64,000 bases of DNA from Microbacterium sp. SD291 (GCF_017355365.1 NZ_JADIJR010000003.1:1-64000); one strand, 5' to 3'; positions 24,946 through 33,609 are shown, numbered from the stretch's first letter. Notes: generated from the sequence alone by a model not told the origin. Translations and numbers: made by a program.

Positions 24946-27900
24946 TCAGCTTGCGGCGGCTGCGGCTCGATCGCCCACGCGCTGGCCGACGACGGCCGAG
25001 ACGCCGTCCTGGCGCATCGAGACCCCGTAGAGGGCGTCGGCGATCTCCATGGTGCGCTTCTGGTGGGTGATGATGAGCAGCTGCGAGCTCTCCCGCAGCT
25101 GCTCGAACACCGACAGCAGCCGGCCGAGGTTGGCGTCGTCGAGCGCCGCCTCGACCTCGTCGAGGATGTAGAACGGACTGGGCCGCGCCTTGAAGATCGC
25201 AACGAGCAGCGCGACCGCGGCCAGCGACCGCTCGCCACCCGACAGCAGGGACAGACGCTCGATCTTCTTGCCCACCGGTCGCACCGACACCTCGATGCCT
25301 GTGGTCAGCATGTTGTCCGGGTCGGTGAGCGAGATGCTCCCGGCGCCGCCGGGGAAGAGGAGCGGGAAGACCTGCCCGAACGCTTCCTTCGTGTCCTCGA
25401 ACGCGCTCGCGAAGATCGTCTGCATGCGCTCGTCGAGGTCGGCGATGATCGTCAGCAGATCCTGGCGCGTCTGGGTGAGATCGGCGAGCTGCTCGGTGAG
25501 GAACGCGTGGCGCTGCTCGAGAGCCGCGAACTCCTCGAGCGCGAGCGGGTTCACCCGTCCGAGCTGCGCGAGCTTGCGCTCGGCGTCGGCAAGGCGCCGC
25601 TGCTGGATACGCCGATCGAACGGGATCGCCGTGTCGTCGAGCAGCTCGCCGGCGGCCGCCTCGACGCCAGGATCGCGGGGAACGAGCTGATCAGGCCCAT
25701 ATTCCGCAACAAGAATATCTTCGTCGAGAGCGAGCTCCGACGAGACTCGCTCGAGCAGGCTGTTCAGGTGCAGCTTCTTCTCGTGGATCTGCAGCTCGAG
25801 ACCGTGCACGCTCTCGGTGAGGCCGGCAAGGCGCTCTCGCAGCGACGTCTCCTGCGACCGCAGAGTCGTGAGCTCCTCGTTCTGCGCCGAGCGCGCGGCT
25901 TCCGCCTCGGCCAGCGCCACGCGGGCCTCGGTGACCGAGCGGTCGAGCGAGTCGAGGATTCGCGGCAGCTCCTCCGCCACCCCGGATGCCGACTCCCGCT
26001 GTGCACGCCGGATCACTGCTCGCCGCGCGGCCTCGGCCGCGGCATCCCGCTCCTGCTCGCGCTGACGCTCGAGGCTCGCGACCCGCGCCTGCGCGGCACG
26101 GACGCGCTCGCGCAGCGTCTCGATCTCCAGCCGCGCGCGGACTTCGCCTTCTCTCGCCTGCTCCAGCGCCTCCAGCAGACCGTCGCGCGCGGATGCGTCG
26201 AGCACAGGGCGCGGAGCGGAGACGGCCTCGTCGAGGAGGGACTTCGCGGCCTCCGCCTTCGCCTCCGCGTCGGCGACGGCGGCCTGCGCCTGCGCGAGGC
26301 CGGACTCCAGACGCTCGCACTCCGCCACTGCGGACTCATGGCGCACCGTGATCCGGTTGACCTGCTCGGCATGGCTGGCCAGCGCCGCGTCGTGCTCGCG
26401 GAGCGCACGCAGCGCGTCCTTGGCGTGGCGCCTGGTCGTCTCGACAGCCTCGTTCGCGTCCTCGCGAGCCTCACGGAGGGAGTCCACGATCACCTGCACC
26501 TCGGTGAGGCGCTCGGTCGCGGCGTCCCGTTCGGCGGCGAGTTCGAGGCGTGAGCGTTCCCCTCCGGAGCCGGTGCGGAGCGTCTGAGCGGTGATGACAT
26601 CCCCTGCGAGCGTGACGATGGTCGTGGTGGTGTCGCCCGCGGCATCGAGCGCCGCCCTGGCGGAACGCGCCGACTCCAGGTCGTCGGCGAGAAGCACGTG
26701 CGAAAGGATGCCGAGTACGCCGTCCGGCGCCGTGACGGTGTCGACTGCCGGCGTCACGCCGGGAAGCGCCGGCAGCTCCACGGCGGGCCGGAGCCCGCCG
26801 GCGACGACGAAGTCGACGACGCCCCTGCCCCGCTCGGCTCCGTCGGCCGCGAGTGCGAAGGCGTCGGCTGCGGCCTCCACCAGCACGCCCTCGGCGAGCG
26901 GGCCGAGGACGGCGGCGATCGCGGCCTCGAACCCGGACCGGACCTGTACCGCATCCCCGACCAGGCCCAGGACACCTGGTCCCCCGGTCCTGACGATCTC
27001 GGCGGCGCCACCCGAGATGGCGAGGGCGCTGCCGAGAGCCGCGGCCTTGGCGGTGAGGGCGTCCACCTCGCGCTCGGCTGCATGGAGTCGCTCCCGCAGG
27101 GTCTCGCGTTCGGACTCCGCGGCCGTCGCCGCCCGCTGCGCGCTGTCGTAAGCGGCGGAATGCTCGGCCGCCGTACCCTCGGGTGCCTCCGCATCCTCGA
27201 TCGACTCGAGAGCCTCGGCGGCCTCCCGCCGGCGTGCGTTCGCCGCCTCGAGCGCGTTCTCCTGACGGAGCACGGCACCGCGCACCGCCGCCAGCGCGGA
27301 TGCCGCGGCATCCGCCGTTCCGCGCAGCGTCGTCAGCCGCATGTCGTACTCCGACACGAGGGCGCTCTGCTCGGCGATGTCGACGTCGAGGGTGTCGAGC
27401 TCGGCCCTCGCGTGCATGACCTCGCGACTCGCGACCGTCGCGGCATCCTGCGCGTCGCCGAGCCCCTCGGAGATCGCGGTGATCTCATCCTTGGCGTCGT
27501 CGATCGTGCTCTGCGTGACCGTGACCGCTGTGACAGCGGCGTCGTCCTCCTCGGAGCCGAGCAGCGCGAGTCGCTGGTTCGCGAGCGTGTACAGCCCCCG
27601 CATCCGCTCCTGCACCTGCTCGAGACCGAACGCGACGCCGCGTGCGCGGTCGACGGCGACCGAGTTCTGATCCTGCTCGAGGCGGGCGATGCTCGCCCTG
27701 ACGGCCTCCGCCTGGTCGGACAGCACGAGCCGCTCGGTGTGCCGCTCGTGCTCCGTGCGCGTGTGGTCGGCGAGGGCCGTACGCAGCGCTACGACGTCAT
27801 CCGCGAAGATCCGGGCCTTCGCGTCCCGCACGACGGCGGCGATGGTCTGCGCCTCCCTGGCGATCTCCGCCTGGCGACCGAGGGGCTTCAGCTGCCGGCG

Positions 27901-28494
27901 GATCTCTCCGGCCAGATCGCTGAGCCGGGTGAGGTTGGTCTCCATCGCGTCGAGCTTGCGAAGGGTCTTCTCCTTGCGGCGGCGGTGCTTGAGGATGCCC
28001 GCTGCCTCCTCGATGAAGCCGCGACGATCCTCGGGCGATGCCTGCAGGACCGTGTCGAGCCTGCCCTGACCGACGATCACGTGCATCTCGCGGCCGAGAC
28101 CCGAGTCGCTGAGCAGCTCCTGCACGTCGAGGAGGCGGCAGTTCTCGCCGTTGATCGCGTACTCGCTGGATCCGTTGCGGAACAGCGTGCGACTGATCGT
28201 GACCTCGGCGTACTCGATCGGCAGCGCCCCGTCGCCGTTGTCGATCGTGAGCTGGACCTCGGCGCGGCCGAGCGGTCCGCGGGTCGAGGTGCCGGCGAAG
28301 ATGACGTCCTCCATCTTGCCGCCGCGCAGGGTCTTGGCACCCTGCTCGCCCATCACCCAGGCGAGGGCGTCGACGACGTTCGACTTGCCCGACCCGTTCG
28401 GGCCCACGATGCAGGTGACCCCCGGTTCGAAGACGAAGCTCGTCGGCTGCGCGAAGGACTTGAACCCCTTGAGGGTCAGGCTCTTCAGATGCAT
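24946..28494 (-). CDS. smc: Chromosome segregation protein SMC
   Basis: SMC with ScpA/ScpB extrudes DNA loops and organises newly replicated origins. The 1182-residue protein has the N-terminal ATPase half (GPNGSGKSNVVDALAWV, about 32-48), a long coiled coil, a hinge around 510-650 (GGPGVLGLVGDAVQVRSGFEAAI), a second coiled coil, and the C-terminal half with the LSGGERSLAAVALL signature and Walker B FYILDEVEAALDD. Full length and intact. In related genomes it follows mutM; here about 8 kb of other genes separate them. Confidence 0.98.
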   Translation of the reverse strand: MHLKSLTLKGFKSFAQPTSFVFEPGVTCIVGPNGSGKSNVVDALAWVMGEQGAKTLRGGKMEDVIFAGTSTRGPLGRAEVQLTIDNGDGALPIEYAEVTISRTLFRNGSSEYAINGENCRLLDVQELLSDSGLGREMHVIVGQGRLDTVLQASPEDRRGFIEEAAGILKHRRRKEKTLRKLDAMETNLTRLSDLAGEIRRQLKPLGRQAEIAREAQTIAAVVRDAKARIFADDVVALRTALADHTRTEHERHTERLVLSDQAEAVRASIARLEQDQNSVAVDRARGVAFGLEQVQERMRGLYTLANQRLALLGSEEDDAAVTAVTVTQSTIDDAKDEITAISEGLGDAQDAATVASREVMHARAELDTLDVDIAEQSALVSEYDMRLTTLRGTADAAASALAAVRGAVLRQENALEAANARRREAAEALESIEDAEAPEGTAAEHSAAYDSAQRAATAAESERETLRERLHAAEREVDALTAKAAALGSALAISGGAAEIVRTGGPGVLGLVGDAVQVRSGFEAAIAAVLGPLAEGVLVEAAADAFALAADGAERGRGVVDFVVAGGLRPAVELPALPGVTPAVDTVTAPDGVLGILSHVLLADDLESARSARAALDAAGDTTTTIVTLAGDVITAQTLRTGSGGERSRLELAAERDAATERLTEVQVIVDSLREAREDANEAVETTRRHAKDALRALREHDAALASHAEQVNRITVRHESAVAECERLESGLAQAQAAVADAEAKAEAAKSLLDEAVSAPRPVLDASARDGLLEALEQAREGEVRARLEIETLRERVRAAQARVASLERQREQERDAAAEAARRAVIRRAQRESASGVAEELPRILDSLDRSVTEARVALAEAEAARSAQNEELTTLRSQETSLRERLAGLTESVHGLELQIHEKKLHLNSLLERVSSELALDEDILVAEYGPDQLVPRDPGVEAAAGELLDDTAIPFDRRIQQRRLADAERKLAQLGRVNPLALEEFAALEQRHAFLTEQLADLTQTRQDLLTIIADLDERMQTIFASAFEDTKEAFGQVFPLLFPGGAGSISLTDPDNMLTTGIEVSVRPVGKKIERLSLLSGGERSLAAVALLVAIFKARPSPFYILDEVEAALDDANLGRLLSVFEQLRESSQLLIITHQKRTMEIADALYGVSMRQDGVSAVVGQRVGDRAAAAAS

Positions 28495-28523
28495 GCGGGC
28501 ACCGCCGATACGGGGAGAATCAC
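28485..28523 (-). other. Possible leaderless mini-ORF overlapping the smc start
   Basis: TAGCGT (complement of 28530-28535) is followed by six bases and a GTG that opens a 12-codon frame (MILPVSAVPACI). Its stop lies 10 nt inside smc in another frame. The smc ATG has no clear Shine-Dalgarno site, so reinitiation from this frame is possible. The evidence is positional only. Confidence 0.3.
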
Positions 28524-28621
28524 GCCCATACGCTACCGGAAACCCCCGCCGCGGCCGGCATCCCGCGCGGGTGACGGCGAACCGGATTCGCGTGCGACAC
28601 GCCGGTCGGGAACGCGGATGC

Positions 28622-28651
28622 TTGACTCGAGCGGTTCGACTTCGCTACCTT
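28622..28651 (+). promoter_or_regulatory. Promoter of the leader-ORF/GNAT/ABC operon
   Basis: TTGACT (28622-28627) and TACCTT (28646-28651) are spaced 18 nt. This is a good housekeeping-sigma match and would start transcription near 28658, just ahead of the strong ribosome site of the small ORF. Confidence 0.65.
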
Positions 28652-28685
28652 ATCCACCGGATCGCCACACGAAAGGAGGTTACCG

Positions 28686-28793
28686 ATGATGATTCAGCTC
28701 AACGCACAGGCCACTGGCCTCGCCGCGCATCACACTGCGCCGCGCTTTGCGTACTCGGTGACCGCCGGCGTCCGTCACAGCGCGCTCTCGTAG
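28686..28793 (+). CDS. 35-residue leader-type small ORF
   Basis: An ATG preceded by a near-perfect Shine-Dalgarno site (AAAGGAGGT, 28672-28680) opens a 35-codon frame starting MMIQLNAQATGL and ending VRHSALS. It contains HHTAPRFAYS in the middle. Promoter, ribosome site and ORF are tightly placed, and a 255-nt hairpin-rich gap follows before the next gene, so it is probably a regulatory leader peptide and not a functional protein. I do not recognise a family. It has no run of one amino acid of the biosynthetic-attenuator kind. Confidence 0.6.
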   Translation: MMIQLNAQATGLAAHHTAPRFAYSVTAGVRHSALS

Positions 28794-29048
28794 AACCGCA
28801 GCCGGAGGACTCTGCCCGTAGCCGGGCTCCCGTTCTCGTCTCCGCTTCTCGGCGCACCGCCCTCTGACCTGATCTCAGGTCATGGCCCGCCGGTCCGCCC
28901 TCGGACCGTCCCCACCGCCGAACCCGGCACTCGCCGCTCCCGCGGCACCCGGGTTCCGCCATCCCACCGCACGCCCGCCGGTCACCATCCGGCTGCCGAC
29001 GGTCGTGCTCGCCGCACCCATCCCTCACATCCACCAGAAGGAATCACC
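28794..29048 (+). promoter_or_regulatory. Hairpin-rich leader between the small ORF and the 93-residue gene
   Basis: Four inverted repeats fall in 255 nt. GCCCG-TAGC-CGGGC is at 28814-28827, TGACCTGA-TC-TCAGGTCA at 28865-28882, CGGTCCG-CCCT-CGGACCG at 28891-28908, and a nested stem at 28920-28956 (GAACCCGG/CCGGGTTC around GCCGC/GCGGC). None is followed by a T-run, so any attenuation would be Rho-dependent or translational. The rest of the gap shows no ORF. Confidence 0.55.
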
Positions 29049-29330
29049 GTGAACACCACGCTGCACCGCAGCATCACCCACCCACCGGATATCGAGGACC
29101 GCCAGGTCCTCCAGATCCCCGCACCCGGCGAACTGCGTGAACTCGCACTCGTCGACCGCCTGTCGCTCCGGATCGGGGTCTGGCTGCTCCAGCGGGCGCA
29201 GCGCCCGCGTCCGCAGCGCACGGCCCCGACGATCACACACGCCGAGGGCCTGCTCCTCGGAGAGCAGAACCTGACGGCCAGGCATTACGCCATCCTGCTC
29301 GCCCACGACCTGCAGCGTCAGCTGCGCTGA
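29049..29330 (+). CDS. Hypothetical 93-residue protein
   Basis: GTG start with GAAGGA 8 nt upstream. The product begins MNTTLHRSITHPPD and contains VDRLSLRIGVWLLQRAQRPRP (about 35-55), an amphipathic basic helix that may touch the membrane, then LTARHYAILLAHDLQRQLR. There is no signal peptide and no cysteine. I do not recognise a family. It lies 13 nt before the first GNAT gene and is probably in the same operon. Confidence 0.7.
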   Translation: MNTTLHRSITHPPDIEDRQVLQIPAPGELRELALVDRLSLRIGVWLLQRAQRPRPQRTAPTITHAEGLLLGEQNLTARHYAILLAHDLQRQLR

Positions 29331-29343
29331 CCGGGAGGTCGAG

Positions 29344-30432
29344 ATGAGCATTCCTCTCACCGCAGGTGCGACCCTGCATCCGCTCGTGCTTCCGGCACGG
29401 GCGGATGCAGTGGACGCGGGCGAGTTCCGCGAGCTCGCCCGCGTCCGCAACCTCGTCTACCGGGAGTTGACCGGTCGCGACGAGCAGGATCTGACTCCGG
29501 AGGCGCTGCTGACGATCCTCCGCTCTCGCCGTGAGCGCACGACCTACGTGTGGGCGGTTCGTCTCGGCGACGAGATCGTGGGACGAGCGGTCCTCGACAT
29601 CCCCCATGAGGAGGGCTCGCGCGTCGCGATCGCGTCCATCGAGATCCTGCCCCGGGTGTGGGGACTCGGCATCGGCACAGCGATGATGCCGCACATCGAG
29701 GCCGTGGCTCGCGAGCACGGCCGTCCGATCATCCAGAACTGGACGGAGCAGCAGCCGAGCGAGGCCCCTCGTCTCGAGGCCCCGACCGGGTACGGCAGCG
29801 TGCCTCACGATCACGTCGCGCGGTTCCTCACCCGCCACGGGTTCACGCTCGAGCAGGTGTACAGGGTGAGCCATCTCGACCTCTCGGATGCGGCGCTCAC
29901 GCGTGCGAGGTCGCTGCGCGACGAGGTCGGTGACGCCTCCGCCGGCTACCGCGTCGTGCAGTGGATGCAGCCGACGCCCGACCACCGCATCGACGGGTAC
30001 GCGTGGCTGAAGTCGCGCATGTCGACGGACGCGCCCTCTGCCGGTCTCCAGTCCGATGAGGAGAGATGGGACGCCGATCGGGTCAGGGCGATGGAGTGCC
30101 GTGTTCGGCAGATGGGCCGCAGGATCCTCGTCACCGCTGCGGAGCACATCGACTCCGGCGAGCTCACCGCATTCACCGAACTCGCGATCGGCCCCGATCC
30201 TGCCGCCACGACGCACCAGGAGGACACGCTCGTGCTGAAGGAGCACCGCGGTCATCGCCTGGGCCAGCTGGTCAAGTGCGCAGCCCTGCTCACCTGGAAG
30301 GAGGAGGTGCCGGATTCTCCGCGCATCGTCACGTACAACGCCGAGGAGAACCGGCCGATGCTCTCCATCAACGAAGCCATGGGCTTCACCGCCATCGCCT
30401 ACGAAGGCGCCTGGAAGAAGGAGCTGTCATGA
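29344..30432 (+). CDS. GNAT-family N-acetyltransferase with two GNAT domains (first copy)
   Basis: A 362-residue protein with two acetyl-CoA-binding motifs. The N-terminal domain has IEILPRVWGLGIGTAMMPHIEAVAREHG (about 100-127). The C-terminal domain has LVLKEHRGHRLGQLVKCAALL (about 297-317) and ends NAEENRPMLSINEAMGFT, the usual GNAT C-terminal strand. It is paralogous to the next gene and overlaps it by 4 nt. Such acetyltransferases can modify small amines, antibiotics or peptides; the substrate is unknown. Confidence 0.85.
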   Translation: MSIPLTAGATLHPLVLPARADAVDAGEFRELARVRNLVYRELTGRDEQDLTPEALLTILRSRRERTTYVWAVRLGDEIVGRAVLDIPHEEGSRVAIASIEILPRVWGLGIGTAMMPHIEAVAREHGRPIIQNWTEQQPSEAPRLEAPTGYGSVPHDHVARFLTRHGFTLEQVYRVSHLDLSDAALTRARSLRDEVGDASAGYRVVQWMQPTPDHRIDGYAWLKSRMSTDAPSAGLQSDEERWDADRVRAMECRVRQMGRRILVTAAEHIDSGELTAFTELAIGPDPAATTHQEDTLVLKEHRGHRLGQLVKCAALLTWKEEVPDSPRIVTYNAEENRPMLSINEAMGFTAIAYEGAWKKELS

Positions 30433-31508
30433 AGACCGTCGCCCTGACCATCACCCCGCTCGTCGTCCCCGGGTCTCTCGACGACGCCGACGCCGCGGAG
30501 TTCCTCGCCTACGGCGAGCTCAACAAGCGCATCTGCGCCGAGGAGGTCGGGCTTCCCGATCTCGCGCCGGACGCGCGTCAGATGCTCCCCGCCTGGCAGG
30601 ACGGCACCGACACGCTGCAGACCGGGTTCGTGGCGCGCACCGACGACGGGATCGTCGGCATGGTCACGATCTCCTTCGCCCAGGAGGCCGAGGCGCACGC
30701 CGCCGAGATCGACATGCTGGTTCCCGCAGAGCACTGGGGCATGGGCGTCGAGGAGGCGCTCCTGTCGCGTGCCGAGGACGAGGCACGGGCCCACGGGCGC
30801 AGCGTCCTCCAGCTCTGGACGCTGCATCGACCCGAGCAGGCGGATCGGATGCTCGTGCCTCGCACCGGCTGGGGACGCGTCCCCGCGACTCCGCTCGCAG
30901 AGCTGGTCGCGGCCGACGGCTTCACTCTCGAGCAGGTCGAGCGCAACAGCGAGTTCGACCTGCGCCGAGACGCCGAGCCGCTGCGCGCGGCGCTGGCGGA
31001 TGCGGAGGCGGCTGCCGGTCCTGACTATCGGATCGTGGACTGGCTGATGCCGACTCCGCCGGAGCTTCGCGACGGCTTCGCGGCCGTGCTCGCCCGGCTG
31101 TCGACGGACGCACCGAGCGGCGACATGGACTTCGTCGCCGAGGAGTGGGATGCCGACCGCGTCGTGCGTCGTGAGGCGCGCCTGCTCGGCGCCGGCCAGG
31201 AGATCTCGGTGGTCGCCGTGCAGCATGTGCCCACCGGTGACCTGGTCGCATACAACGAGCTCGTCATCGGAGCCGACCGTGCCGGTGTGACGCATCAGTT
31301 CGGCACTCTCGTCGCCAGGGAGCACCGCGGCCACCGTCTCGGCACGATCGTCAAGTGCGCGAACCTGCTGCGCTGGCGGGAGCGGATGCCGGACTCTCCG
31401 GTCGTCTCCACCTTCAACGCCGAGGAGAACCGTCCGATGCTGAACATCAACGAGGCGATCGGCTTCGTCCCGGTCTCGTACGCGGGAGCCTGGCAGAAGA
31501 AGATCTGA
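30429..31508 (+). CDS. GNAT-family N-acetyltransferase with two GNAT domains (second copy)
   Basis: A 359-residue paralogue of the preceding protein. Shared features include the PLV-P start, GFTLEQV, YR-V-W-MPTP, RLSTDAPSGD, LVAREHRGHRLGTIVKCANLL, and NAEENRPMLNINEAIGF. The N-terminal copy's acetyl-CoA motif is weaker (LVPAEHWGMGVEEALLSRAEDEA), so that half may be structural. The ATGA overlap means the two are translated together, maybe as a heterodimer. Function not known. Confidence 0.85.
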   Translation: MKTVALTITPLVVPGSLDDADAAEFLAYGELNKRICAEEVGLPDLAPDARQMLPAWQDGTDTLQTGFVARTDDGIVGMVTISFAQEAEAHAAEIDMLVPAEHWGMGVEEALLSRAEDEARAHGRSVLQLWTLHRPEQADRMLVPRTGWGRVPATPLAELVAADGFTLEQVERNSEFDLRRDAEPLRAALADAEAAAGPDYRIVDWLMPTPPELRDGFAAVLARLSTDAPSGDMDFVAEEWDADRVVRREARLLGAGQEISVVAVQHVPTGDLVAYNELVIGADRAGVTHQFGTLVAREHRGHRLGTIVKCANLLRWRERMPDSPVVSTFNAEENRPMLNINEAIGFVPVSYAGAWQKKI

Positions 31509-31570
31509 GCTCATCCGCAGGGTGTACGACGATCAGCCCGCAGGCCGATGCGTCGGCGAGGGCGCGGGGC

Positions 31571-31576
31571 GAGGCT
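31571..31576 (+). promoter_or_regulatory. Weak -10-like hexamer 6 nt before the ABC ATPase
   Basis: GAGGCT is followed by GGAACC and ATG. It has the same spacing and the same CTGGAACCATG context as the EamA and DUF3515 starts, but the first base deviates from TANNNT. Confidence 0.25.
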
Positions 31577-31582
31577 GGAACC

Positions 31583-32278
31583 ATGAACGATCCGGTCCTC
31601 GATTCCCATGCCCTCGCCAAGACGTACGGCACCGCCCGCGCCCTCGCCACCGTCGACCTCACTGTGCGCCGTGGAGAGTCGGTCGCGATCATGGGCGCCT
31701 CCGGATCCGGCAAGACCACGCTTCTGCACGTGCTGGCGGGCATCATCTCGCCGGACTCCGGCACCGTCTCGTTCCACCCGTCGACCGGTGCACCGGTCGA
31801 GCTGACGGGTCTCCGCGAATCGGCGCGGTCACGACTTCGCCGGGAGCGGTTCGGCTTCGTCTTCCAGCAGGGACTCCTGATCCCCGAGCTCACTGCGGTC
31901 GAGAACGTGGCCCTCGCGTCGATGATCAACGGGGTGCGGAGAGCGGATGCCGTGCAGCACGCGGCATCCTGGCTCGCCGCGCTGGGCCTCGCGGGCATGG
32001 AGGAGCGCCGGATCGGAGAGCTCTCCGGCGGGCAGGCGCAGCGGGTCGCCATCGCCAGGGCCCAGGCGACCGGCGCCGAGCTCGTCTTCGCGGATGAGCC
32101 GACCGGCGCGCTCGACTCGAACACCTCCCGTGAGGTGATGGACGCGCTGCTGTGGTCGACCACGGGCCATGGCAGGACCCTGCTGGTCGTGACGCACGAC
32201 TCGGAGGTCGCCGCACGCTGCTCGCGCACGGTGGCGATGCGCGACGGACGGATCATCTCGTCGGCGGTGGCGGCGTGA
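31583..32278 (+). CDS. ABC transporter ATP-binding protein (LolD/MacB type)
   Basis: A 231-residue ATPase with Walker A MGASGSGKTTLLHVL (about 37-51), Q-loop FVFQQGLLIPELT, signature ELSGGQAQRVAIARA (about 152-166), Walker B LVFADEPTGALDSNTS and switch His in VVTHD. The FVFQ-GLL-PELT region is that of MacB/LolD/SalX exporters that work with FtsX-like permeases. It is coupled to the next gene by a GTGA overlap and lies 74 nt after the GNAT pair, so it may belong to the same unit. Confidence 0.93.
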   Translation: MNDPVLDSHALAKTYGTARALATVDLTVRRGESVAIMGASGSGKTTLLHVLAGIISPDSGTVSFHPSTGAPVELTGLRESARSRLRRERFGFVFQQGLLIPELTAVENVALASMINGVRRADAVQHAASWLAALGLAGMEERRIGELSGGQAQRVAIARAQATGAELVFADEPTGALDSNTSREVMDALLWSTTGHGRTLLVVTHDSEVAARCSRTVAMRDGRIISSAVAA

Positions 32279-33597
32279 ACTGTCGGGTCCTCGCTCTTCT
32301 CCTTCGTCCGGCACCGGGGCGGAACGGCGTGCTCGTGCTGCCGATCGTGGCTTTCGGCGTCGTCACCGCGCTGGTGCTGACGGTGATCGGCGGTGCGCAG
32401 TCCTTCTGGTCGTGGACGGACGACTACGCGCCGATCTATCAGGCACTGGCCGCGATCGCCCTCGTGCTCCTGGTCGTCCCGCTGATGAATCTCGGCGGAG
32501 CCGCGGCACGGCTCTCGGCACGCCGGCGGGATGAGCGGCTGTCGACCCTGCGGCTGCTCGGGGCGACTCCCCTCGGCGTGGCTGCGGCGACCGTCGTCGA
32601 ATCGGCCCTGATCGCCGGCGCCGGCGCGATCGCCGGCATGGTCGGCTACCTTCTGGTCAGCCCGCTGATCGGCCTGATCCCGTTCCGCGGCGAGCCGCTC
32701 GGCCTGCACGCCGTGCTGCTGTCGCCGCTCGGAATCCTCGCGGTGTTCGGCGCAGTGCTGATCCTCGCCGCGGGCAGCGCCGCTCTCGGTCTTCGGCGCG
32801 TGGTGATCTCGCCGCTGGGTGTGCGGATGCGCAGCACCGTGTCGGGCGTCCACTGGCTGCGTGCGGTGATCGCCGTGTCCGTCATCGCCGCGGCGTTCGC
32901 GCTGGTGAAGGTCTTCCCGTCGATCGGCGGCGTGGTGACGGTGATCGTGGTGCTCGCGGCCCTGTTCGGCGCCGCACTCGCCGTGCTCAATCTCGTCGGC
33001 CCCTGGACGCTGAAGGTGGCGGCCACCCGGCAGCTCCGTCGCGCCGAGCGGGCCGACCGACTCCTGGCCGCTCGCACCGTGCTGGATTCCCCGAAGGCGG
33101 CGTGGCGCGAGGTGAGCGGCATCGCGATGGCGAGCTTCATGGCGGTCTTCGCCGGCACCGGGGTGTCGCTGATCAACGTCATGAGCAGCGCGGACGCGGC
33201 ATCCGATGATGTCGCCCTGGTGCAGGACATGCGCACGGGACTGGTCATCACGCTGATCGCCTCCTTCCTCATGGTCGCCGCCTCGGTCGGAGTGAACCAG
33301 GCGTCAGCGATCCTCGACGAGCGCGAGCTGCACCGCAGCCTTCACCACCTCGGCATGCCGCTGGAGACCGTCGAGCGGGCGCGACGTCGCGCCATCATGT
33401 CGCCGCTGCTCCTCACCGCGGCCGGCTCGGCGCTGTGCGCTGCGATCCTGGTGTTCCCGCTGCTGGGGTTCGCGCTGCTCACCGCTCCCCTGTCGATCCT
33501 GACCATCTGCCTCGTGGTCGGCACCGGCATCGGGGTGGTCTGGTTCAGCACCCTGGCGACACGGCCGCTCCTCGCCCGCTCGTTCCGGTCGGCATGA
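32275..33597 (+). CDS. FtsX-like ABC transporter permease
   Basis: A 440-residue membrane protein with about eight hydrophobic helices in two halves. LLLVVPLMNLGGAAARLSARRRDERLSTLRLLGATPLGVAAATVVESAL is the typical FtsX/MacB segment with a conserved LRLLGAT loop; the second half has SLHHLGMP...RRAIMSPLLL. With the ATPase it probably forms an antibiotic or peptide export, or resistance, transporter. The large extracytoplasmic MacB periplasmic domain is missing. GTG start overlaps the ATPase stop. Confidence 0.88.
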   Translation: MNCRVLALLLRPAPGRNGVLVLPIVAFGVVTALVLTVIGGAQSFWSWTDDYAPIYQALAAIALVLLVVPLMNLGGAAARLSARRRDERLSTLRLLGATPLGVAAATVVESALIAGAGAIAGMVGYLLVSPLIGLIPFRGEPLGLHAVLLSPLGILAVFGAVLILAAGSAALGLRRVVISPLGVRMRSTVSGVHWLRAVIAVSVIAAAFALVKVFPSIGGVVTVIVVLAALFGAALAVLNLVGPWTLKVAATRQLRRAERADRLLAARTVLDSPKAAWREVSGIAMASFMAVFAGTGVSLINVMSSADAASDDVALVQDMRTGLVITLIASFLMVAASVGVNQASAILDERELHRSLHHLGMPLETVERARRRAIMSPLLLTAAGSALCAAILVFPLLGFALLTAPLSILTICLVVGTGIGVVWFSTLATRPLLARSFRSA

Positions 33598-33609
33598 CGC
33601 CGGCCGCGG

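Noticed and set aside
28600..28660. WhiB7-type promoter motif before the leader ORF
   Set aside because: The context (resistance-like operon with leader peptide) suggested it, but the bases just upstream of TTGACT are GC-rich and lack the AT-rich WhiB7 signature.
26698..28689. Long plus-strand open frame inside smc
   Set aside because: It is antisense to the conserved SMC coding frame and has no recognisable domain.
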